A stretch of 64,000 bases of DNA, taken from the NCBI RefSeq assembly GCF_000169155.1, contig NZ_AAWL01000011.1, positions 1 to 64,000 on the forward strand, given 5' to 3'. Origin of the DNA: Thermosinus carboxydivorans Nor1 (GTDB lineage Bacteria; Bacillota; Negativicutes; Sporomusales; Thermosinaceae). This document shows, piece by piece, positions 58,812 to 64,000 of the stretch. The notes below the pieces were generated by a model. It was not told where the DNA came from. It saw nothing but the letters and a program-made list of their open reading frames with translations, and did no database searches. How positions within the stretch are numbered: the stretch's first letter is position 1; each line of letters begins with the position of its first letter. The position numbers and the translations under genes were made by a program.

Positions 58812-59198
58812 ATGGTACTGATGTTGACCCGAGCTGATAAGTGGCTAATTGGCATTTTGCTGGTAGTATCCCTTGCCGGCATTGGGTATAGTACAATCGC
58901 CTATTCGGCCAGCAGTAGCGATGTGGCTGAAATTTGGGTGAATGGAGCATTATATCAAACGGTGATGTTACGTGCAGGCTATCGACAGGAATTCCGCGTT
59001 AATGTAGCCGGTGGTTACGACATTATTGAGGTAGAAGGCAGACGCATCCGAGTGCGGGAGGCGGACTGTCCTACTCAAGAATGTGTCCTAACTGGCTGGA
59101 TTGAAAAGGCTCCACAGCAGATTGTCTGTCTGCCATACCGTATCGTGATTAAGGTTGTGTCGTCTGCACCGCTTGATATCGATGCAATTGTTCGTTGA
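58812..59198 (+). CDS. NusG domain II-containing extracytoplasmic protein
   Basis: 128 residues. An N-terminal helix (KWLIGILLVVSLAGIGYSTIAY) acts as anchor or signal, followed by the NusG domain II fold (AEIWVNGALYQTV; YDIIEVEGRRIRVREADCPTQECVLTGWI; QQIVCLPYRIVIKV). The conserved Cys pair (DCPTQEC) and the later Cys may form a disulfide or bind metal. Family function is unknown. Box promoter 5 places it in the regulon. Confidence 0.85.
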   Translation: MVLMLTRADKWLIGILLVVSLAGIGYSTIAYSASSSDVAEIWVNGALYQTVMLRAGYRQEFRVNVAGGYDIIEVEGRRIRVREADCPTQECVLTGWIEKAPQQIVCLPYRIVIKVVSSAPLDIDAIVR

Positions 59199-59220
59199 TA
59201 GGTTAAAAAAACAGAAGTTC

Positions 59221-59263
59221 TTCGCAATTTATTCATAGCTTCTTCACAATGACTTGGTATTAT
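59221..59263 (+). promoter_or_regulatory. Box promoter 6 (before 46-residue membrane protein)
   Basis: TTCGCA-N5-TTCATA-N5-TTCACA-N9-TATTAT. Confidence 0.75.
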
Positions 59264-59306
59264 AAGAGCATCCAAGTACTGCGACGGACAGAGGGAGGAA
59301 TACTCT

Positions 59307-59447
59307 ATGGAACCGAATAAACCGGTGAACATGCCGGAAGAGACGGGCGAAACCTATACGCCAGTACAACGGGCAATTTTGAAATTACTGCAATGGGGAG
59401 CGTGGACGGCGGTTTTCGTAGCCATGCTGTATGTTATGCACTCGTAG
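59307..59447 (+). CDS. 46-residue single-helix membrane protein
   Basis: ATG 59307 with GAGGGAGG upstream. A polar N-terminus (MEPNKPVNMPEETGETYTPV) is followed by a membrane helix (WGAWTAVFVAMLYVM) and ends at HS. No family recognised. It is too short for most gene callers, but the ribosome site and its own box promoter make it convincing. It may be a small partner of the neighbouring envelope proteins. Confidence 0.7.
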   Translation: MEPNKPVNMPEETGETYTPVQRAILKLLQWGAWTAVFVAMLYVMHS

Positions 59448-59469
59448 CCTTACAACCCAAGTTGAACAG

Positions 59470-59574
59470 ATGCTAAAAAAGTACTATTCGCTGCGCGATG
59501 AGCGCACCTGGATTACCACCGGCGAAGTACGGCGCGTTCTCGACCAGCGCGGTTTGGTTTTTGAATATGGCTAG
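59470..59574 (+). CDS. Possible 34-residue protein or gene remnant
   Basis: ATG 59470 encodes MLKKYYSLRDERTWITTGEV and continues RRVLDQRGLVFEYG to a stop inside a hairpin. There is no good ribosome site. The composition looks protein-like, so it may be the 3' remnant of a lost gene. Confidence 0.3.
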   Translation: MLKKYYSLRDERTWITTGEVRRVLDQRGLVFEYG

Positions 59575-59593
59575 GCGGGAGCCTAGCCATAAT
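59566..59593. terminator. Hairpin after small genes
   Basis: ATGGCTAGGC / GCCTAGCCAT with a 4-5 nt loop; little T follows. Confidence 0.55.
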
Positions 59594-59646
59594 CAAAGCG
59601 CTTGGTTCCCGGTTAAACGCTAGTTTTTCCGGGATTTATATAGATT

Positions 59647-59684
59647 GTTTGCCTAGTGTCGGAAAGATGCTAGGCAAACTTTAT
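59647..59684 (+). terminator. Terminator before lgt
   Basis: GTTTGCCTAG / CTAGGCAAAC around a 13-nt loop, followed by TTTAT. Confidence 0.65.
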
Positions 59685-59749
59685 ATCAAAAATTTTAAAA
59701 AATTTGCCTTGATTGGAAAAGCAAGAGAGCACTAGAAAGAAGGGGAACT

Positions 59750-60532
59750 GTGCATCCAATTTTGTTTACTATCGGCAACTTTGAGGTTCGCGTGTGGGGT
59801 ATTTTTGTAGCGTTGGGCGTGTTGGCCGGTCTATGGTTGGCCGTTCGTTTGGCCCAAGGCAGTGAGTTTACGGCCGAGATGTTACAGGAATATGTGATAT
59901 ACGGGGTACTTGCCGGTTTTTTAGGAGCCCGGGCGTGGGAAGTAGTCTTTTCATGGGGCAATTATGCGGCTGATCCCCTGCAGGCATTAATGTTCTGGCA
60001 GGGAGGCCTTTCTATTCAGGGGGCAGTTGTGGCCAACGTATTATTAGCCTGGTGGTATTTCGGCCGAAAGAAACTTTCCTTTCGCCGGTTTGCCGATATC
60101 GCCGCACCAGGGCTTATCTTAGGTCAGGCCATTGGGCGGATTGGCAGCTTTTTTAATGGCGATGCCTATGGAAAACCGACGGATGCTTGGTATGGCGTAA
60201 TATATCAGCCGGGGACGCCGGCCTTTCATGCCTGGGGCGCAACGCCGCTTGTACCGGCCGAACTGATGGAAGCTGGCTTGGATTTTGTTATTTTGGCGGT
60301 TTTGCTCCGTTTGTTCCGGCGTAAGCAATTTGACGGGCAAGTGGCGCTAGCGTATTTTGTTCTGTATTCATTAGCACGGTTTGGGCTAGAGTTTTTGCGG
60401 ACTGACAGTCTAATGATCGGGGGATTTAAAGCAGCCCAACTGACCGCTCTTCTCACAACAATGGTTGCGGCTGGCTTCTGGCTGTGGCAAATGCGCCAAA
60501 CGCGCCAGGCAGCGGCAACACGCAGACTGTGA
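59750..60532 (+). CDS. lgt: Prolipoprotein diacylglyceryl transferase
   Basis: 260 residues, seven membrane helices. The Lgt signature is GRIGSFFNGDAYG (about residue 125), with FWQGGLSIQGAVV and LYSLARFGLEFLRTD matching the family. It transfers diacylglycerol from phosphatidylglycerol to lipobox cysteines. GTG 59750 (GAAGGGG upstream). Its position inside the metal regulon is odd; it has no box promoter of its own. Confidence 0.95.
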   Translation: MHPILFTIGNFEVRVWGIFVALGVLAGLWLAVRLAQGSEFTAEMLQEYVIYGVLAGFLGARAWEVVFSWGNYAADPLQALMFWQGGLSIQGAVVANVLLAWWYFGRKKLSFRRFADIAAPGLILGQAIGRIGSFFNGDAYGKPTDAWYGVIYQPGTPAFHAWGATPLVPAELMEAGLDFVILAVLLRLFRRKQFDGQVALAYFVLYSLARFGLEFLRTDSLMIGGFKAAQLTALLTTMVAAGFWLWQMRQTRQAAATRRL

Positions 60533-60607
60533 GAAGAAAAAAGGGGTGTGGGGGAAACGATACCCATCGTAGGCCTGGCTGGCGTCAGGTTCTTTTTTTA
60601 TCACTTT

Positions 60608-60650
60608 TTCACATCTTGTTCATAGGTTTTTCATATTATGTTGCTATTAT
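60608..60650 (+). promoter_or_regulatory. Box promoter 7 (before small Met-containing membrane protein)
   Basis: TTCACA-N5-TTCATA-N5-TTCATA-N9-TATTAT. Confidence 0.75.
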
Positions 60651-60722
60651 AAAGCAAGGCGTTTGTTGCCTCTGCGGATATTAAATAAACACTTGCTTTA
60701 AGTCGTAAAGGAGGGTGACCTT

Positions 60723-60974
60723 ATGGAAAAAATGAATGCTGCGATAGACGAAAAAGAGAAGCAACAAGAAAAGTTACCTAATTTAGGGCCCAGCTTGGGA
60801 AGCAACTGGAAACATATGATCTTAATGATAATGGGCTGCCTGGCCCCGGTCGGGGTGGCCTTGATGTTAACGCAGGTGGGGTATACCGGTGTCGGAAACT
60901 ATCTCCTATTTCTCCTTTGTCCCATCGTGCATATGATTATGATGCGAAATATGGACAAGAGCCCCAAAAAGTAA
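60723..60974 (+). CDS. Small membrane protein (DUF2933-like)
   Basis: 83 residues. A charged N-terminus is followed by two membrane segments (HMILMIMGCLAPVGVALML and GNYLLFLLCPIVHMIMM) and a short basic end. The C-P-x2-H-M pattern in the second helix resembles DUF2933 proteins, which are found beside copper and heavy-metal resistance genes. AAGGAGG precedes ATG 60723. Cys/His/Met in the helices could ligate a metal. Confidence 0.7.
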   Translation: MEKMNAAIDEKEKQQEKLPNLGPSLGSNWKHMILMIMGCLAPVGVALMLTQVGYTGVGNYLLFLLCPIVHMIMMRNMDKSPKK

Positions 60975-61005
60975 AATTGGAGAACGTTGTAATCTTCAAA
61001 AGACT

Positions 61006-61048
61006 TTCACATTTTCTTCATAGGTTTTTCACAATATTTGGTTATAGT
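61006..61048 (+). promoter_or_regulatory. Box promoter 8 (RND efflux operon)
   Basis: TTCACA-N5-TTCATA-N5-TTCACA-N9-TATAGT, about 90 bp before the TolC-type gene. Confidence 0.75.
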
Positions 61049-61136
61049 GATATAAGGGCAAGGGCTTTACAATTAGGGGCTTTCTCTAAGGCCACGCCTA
61101 ATCATCTAAAATTTGAAGGGAGAGAACTAGTTTTAA

Positions 61137-62483
61137 ATGAACAGTAGGCAAATAAATAGTAACCGCTCAAGTTTACTTAAAGCACTTGTCCTATCCGGAC
61201 TAATATTTACTACCAGTAGTTTTAATTTAGTACAAGCGGCCGAACAGCCGCTGACACTGCAGGAAATTGTCAACATCGCTATCAAGAATAATCCAGCAGT
61301 AATCGAGACCCAGCAACGCTGGGAAGAAAAAATCAGCAAGGTGCCGTCAGTCACGGCTCAACCTAATCCTAAGCTTGGTTTTATGAAAGACGAGATTGCT
61401 GGCAGTCCACTAAACATTGGCAGTGCTGTGATGACTGAGATTAGCCTGTCCCAGGAAATCATGAACCCGGCGAAGCTCAAGGCGATGGGAAAGATGGCCG
61501 AAAACGACGCTTATATGACTAAAGCTGGTTACAGCGAGAAACAACTTGACATTTACACCCAAACCAAGCAGGCCTATTACGACTACTTATATGCTAAGCA
61601 GGCGCTGGTCATTGGTAAGGAAACCCAACAACTGATGGGGCAACTGGCAAAACTTGCCCAAGTAAACTATTCGACCGGCATGGTTCCGCTCCAAGATACC
61701 TTGAAAGCGCAGACCGAGTTTTCCAAAATGACAGCCGATCTTTTAAACATGGCGGCAATGGAAGCAGTTGCTAAAGCCAAACTGAACAATCTCATGGGGC
61801 GCAGTGCTGATGCGCAGATTGAGGTTACGGAAGAGTTTAATGCACCGCCGCCTAACCTTGATTTGGCAGAGCTTACCAAAATAGCAGCAGCGGAGAAGCC
61901 AGCTATTATCGGTATGAATTATCAGGTAGAAATGGCTAAAAGCACAGTTGAGCTCGCACGCAAGCAAAAGTTACCGGACTTTGAATTCACCTTAGGCTAC
62001 AAAACTAATAAAGAAAAAATGGTAGAAGAAACTGAGATGGGTCTAATGCTTGAAGACCGTAAACCTACCTGGAAGGTCGAGATCATGGCTATGCTGCCAA
62101 TCCGGCAGGGTAAGATTAAGGCGGACATTAAAGCGGCTGAGGCCAATTTAGCGGCAGCTGAGGCAGCCCTCAAAAATATGAAGAACATGGCTGAACTGGA
62201 TGTTCAGATGGCGCTTGCCGATGCCCAGGCAAGCTGGCGGCAAATTGACCTTTATAAAAACACTATTATTCCTCAAGCCGAACAGACATATCAGGCGGCA
62301 ACTGTTAGTTATACCAATGGCAAGACTGATTTCATGACCGTGCTTGAGGCCGTGAACACGTTGCGTAACGCCAAACTAGGTTTATATAAAGCAAAAGTAG
62401 ATTATGAAAAGGCCATAGCCAATTTGGAAAAGGCAGTAGGTAAGCCATTATTTCTCAACGCTGATATAACAAAAGTTAAATAA
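61137..62483 (+). CDS. TolC-family outer-membrane factor (CusC-like)
   Basis: 448 residues: a signal peptide (SLLKALVLSGLIFTTSSFNLVQA), then two outer-membrane-factor repeats dominated by long helices (LTLQEIVNIAIKNNPAVIETQQRWEEKI; DIYTQTKQAYYDYLYAKQALVIGKETQQL; AEQTYQAATVSYTNGKTDFMTVLEAVNTL). It forms the trimeric outer-membrane duct of the RND pump encoded by the next two genes. A duct protein is needed only in diderms, in line with the LPS genes. GAAGGGAGAG lies upstream. Confidence 0.9.
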   Translation: MNSRQINSNRSSLLKALVLSGLIFTTSSFNLVQAAEQPLTLQEIVNIAIKNNPAVIETQQRWEEKISKVPSVTAQPNPKLGFMKDEIAGSPLNIGSAVMTEISLSQEIMNPAKLKAMGKMAENDAYMTKAGYSEKQLDIYTQTKQAYYDYLYAKQALVIGKETQQLMGQLAKLAQVNYSTGMVPLQDTLKAQTEFSKMTADLLNMAAMEAVAKAKLNNLMGRSADAQIEVTEEFNAPPPNLDLAELTKIAAAEKPAIIGMNYQVEMAKSTVELARKQKLPDFEFTLGYKTNKEKMVEETEMGLMLEDRKPTWKVEIMAMLPIRQGKIKADIKAAEANLAAAEAALKNMKNMAELDVQMALADAQASWRQIDLYKNTIIPQAEQTYQAATVSYTNGKTDFMTVLEAVNTLRNAKLGLYKAKVDYEKAIANLEKAVGKPLFLNADITKVK

Positions 62484-62498
62484 AGACTAGGAGGAACA

Positions 62499-63764
62499 AT
62501 GGTGGACAGCACGCATAAGAAAAAAATCATAATTGCCGGCGTAGCGGTGGCCGTAATTGCCGGAGGGACTTTTGCCTACTATAACTCTCACAAACAAATG
62601 CCAGCGGCGGCAACCCATGCCGGACATGGTGGTAGTGCTGCCGTAGTTAAAGTAGACGGGGAGAAGGTAGTGCTTGACGCCAAGGCTCGCCAACTTGCCG
62701 GAGTACAAACGGCGGTGGTAGAGAAAAAGGCGCTAACGAAAGAAATTCGGACGACAGGCAAAATTGCCATTAACGAAAATGGCCGGGCCTATATCACCTC
62801 CCGGGTAATGGGTCGTGTCGATGAACTATACGTCACTGCCGAAGGGGAGTATATTGAGCCCGGCCAGGTAATTGCCGCCGTCTACAGTCCCGACTATATT
62901 GCCGCCCAAGAAGAATACATCCTGGCGATAGATACGGTGGATAAACTGCGCGGCGCGAGTCGCGACATTGTACAGATGAATAACCAACTGTTGCAAGCAG
63001 CGCGCCGCAAACTCGAACTTTTGGGCGTGCCGGCGCAAGACATAGAGCATATTGCCCATACCAGACAGCCTAATACGCATATGGCTGTTCGCGCCCAATT
63101 CGGCGGCACCGTGCTTGAAAAGCAAGTTCTGCTCGGCGCTTACATCATGCCGGGTGAAAAACTCTACGCTGTTTCCGATTTATCCTCAGTGTGGCTCTAT
63201 GTTGATCTGTATGAAAAAGATGTAGCAAACGTGCAGGTCGGCCAAACCGTTACCGTTACGACCCCAGCCTATCCCGGCGAAACTTTTACAGGAGTAGTTA
63301 GTTTTATAAATCCTGTGCTTGACGATGCTACCCGCACCGTCAAAGTTAGGGTCGAGATGGCTAATCCAGCTGGCAAGCTCAAGCCTAATATGTTTGCTAA
63401 CGCTACTATTAAAGTGCCACTGGGCGAAACAGTGGTTATACCGGCTTCAAGCTTGCTTGATACCGGTAAACGGAAGGTAGTCTTTGTTGCCCAAGGTGAA
63501 GATACCTTCGTTAAACGCGATATTGTAATTGGCCAGGAAGCAAACGGTTACATACAAGTCCTATCAGGCCTCCAGCCTGGTGAGGTTGTGGTGACAGCAG
63601 CAACCTTCTTGATCGATTCGCAAACGCAGTTAGGCAACTTTGGCAGCCATGCGGGCCATGGCGGCGGCGGAAAACCGCAAGCCTCTCAGCCTGCAGCCGT
63701 GCCGCAAGCTCCAGCAAACCCTGCGCCTTCAGGCAAAGCTGGCGGCGAGCATGCCGGTCACTAG
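62499..63764 (+). CDS. RND efflux periplasmic adaptor (CusB-like)
   Basis: 421 residues: N-terminal anchor (IIIAGVAVAVIAGGTFAYY), a His-containing stretch (HAGHGG) and the CusB core (RTTGKIAINENGRAYITSRVMGRVDELYVTAEGEYIEPGQVIAAVYSPDYIAAQEEYILA; later LYAVSDLSSVWLYVDLYEKD and TVKVRVEMANPAGKLKPNMFANATIKV). The C-terminus is Gly/His/Pro-rich (HAGHGGGGKP ... HAGH). Heavy-metal type by similarity. AGGAGG precedes the ATG. Confidence 0.92.
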   Translation: MVDSTHKKKIIIAGVAVAVIAGGTFAYYNSHKQMPAAATHAGHGGSAAVVKVDGEKVVLDAKARQLAGVQTAVVEKKALTKEIRTTGKIAINENGRAYITSRVMGRVDELYVTAEGEYIEPGQVIAAVYSPDYIAAQEEYILAIDTVDKLRGASRDIVQMNNQLLQAARRKLELLGVPAQDIEHIAHTRQPNTHMAVRAQFGGTVLEKQVLLGAYIMPGEKLYAVSDLSSVWLYVDLYEKDVANVQVGQTVTVTTPAYPGETFTGVVSFINPVLDDATRTVKVRVEMANPAGKLKPNMFANATIKVPLGETVVIPASSLLDTGKRKVVFVAQGEDTFVKRDIVIGQEANGYIQVLSGLQPGEVVVTAATFLIDSQTQLGNFGSHAGHGGGGKPQASQPAAVPQAPANPAPSGKAGGEHAGH

Positions 63765-63775
63765 GGGGATAAGCT

Positions 63776-64000
63776 ATGCTAAATAAATTAATCGAGTTTT
63801 CGCTACATAATCGAGTAATTATTGTCGTTCTAACCGTATTTACAATTCTGTGGGGCGGCTTTGCCCTGAAAGATATGCCGATCGATGCCTTCCCGGATTT
63901 GAGTGAAAACCAGGTACTGGTTATGTCTGATTGGATGGGCCGGGGTCCGCAAGAGGTACAGGACCAGGTAACTTATCCGCTCGAGACAGCGCTGAGAGGC
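63776..64000 (+). CDS. RND heavy-metal efflux pump (CusA/CzcA-like), 5' part
   Basis: The first 75 residues, running off the window. [71 protein letters not shown] matches the N-terminus of heavy-metal RND pumps: TM1, then the FPDL and P-x-EVE/Q-type segment. It completes a CusCBA-type tripartite exporter driven from box promoter 8. Monovalent (Cu/Ag) versus divalent specificity cannot be judged from this part. Confidence 0.92.
   Translation, partial: MLNKLIEFSLHNRVIIVVLTVFTILWGGFALKDMPIDAFPDLSENQVLVMSDWMGRGPQEVQDQVTYPLETALRG

Overview
The window looks like the chromosome of a diderm, endospore-lineage Firmicute of the class Negativicutes (Sporomusa/Thermosinus/Pelosinus-like). The coexistence of two sets of genes says so. 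One set is Gram-negative-type envelope genes: kdsC, kdsD, lptA, lptB, lptC, lptF, an LptD-like protein, a lipid A acyltransferase, heptose synthesis and heptosyltransferases, a C-terminal-Phe porin, and two SLH-domain porins of the OmpM type. The other is a Firmicute core block (rmuC, yybS, gdpP, rplI, lonC, dnaB, purA) with strong AGGAGG ribosome binding sites and sigma-H-like promoters. The rplI-dnaB-purA block often lies near oriC in Firmicutes.

Layout. 0-9.4 kb (minus strand): LPS core glycosyltransferases, heptose kinase/cytidylyltransferase and an LptD-like protein; the first glycosyltransferase gene is cut by an IS256-family element with an 8-bp target duplication. 9.4-14.3 kb: dispersed repeats, secreted and coiled-coil proteins, and three small toxin-antitoxin modules (MNT/HEPN, RHH/RelE, AbrB/PIN). 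14.3-19.7 kb (minus): three outer-membrane porins, each with a sigma-H-like promoter, a 175-220 nt leader and a hairpin with a conserved loop, plus a RuvX/YqgF-like gene. 19.7-26.9 kb (minus): kdsD-kdsC-lpxL-lptC-lptA-lptB-lptF-DUF3084, a Kdo/lipid A/LPS export operon. 27-28.6 kb: an IS110-family element. 28.8-42.6 kb (plus): rmuC, MazG-like, yybS, gdpP, rplI, lonC, dnaB, a membrane-anchored protein, a FAD oxidoreductase, purB and purA.

42.6-53.2 kb is metabolic: an EamA transporter, a solitary amino-acid-type binding lipoprotein, then a sigma-54 activator followed by a sigma-54 promoter and six genes that look like a multi-subunit, electron-transferring proline dehydrogenase plus pyrroline-5-carboxylate dehydrogenase, and finally alanine dehydrogenase with an elaborate leader. 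53.2-53.8 kb is a six-tRNA operon (Lys, Glu, Val, Asp, Phe, Lys).

54-64 kb holds the most striking system. A two-component pair whose sensor has a Met/His-rich extracytoplasmic loop sits among small secreted or membrane proteins (one extremely Met-rich) and a CusCBA-type RND metal efflux operon that runs off the window. Eight promoters here share one rigid architecture: two to four TTCAYA-like boxes spaced exactly 11 nt, the last box exactly 9 nt from a -10 hexamer. I infer a compact copper/silver-type envelope-stress regulon read by the local OmpR-family regulator.

Two repeat families run through the first 36 kb: tandem 7-mers (CATACYT-type), which encode the last residues of two unrelated proteins, and about ten copies of an ~80-bp palindromic intergenic repeat.
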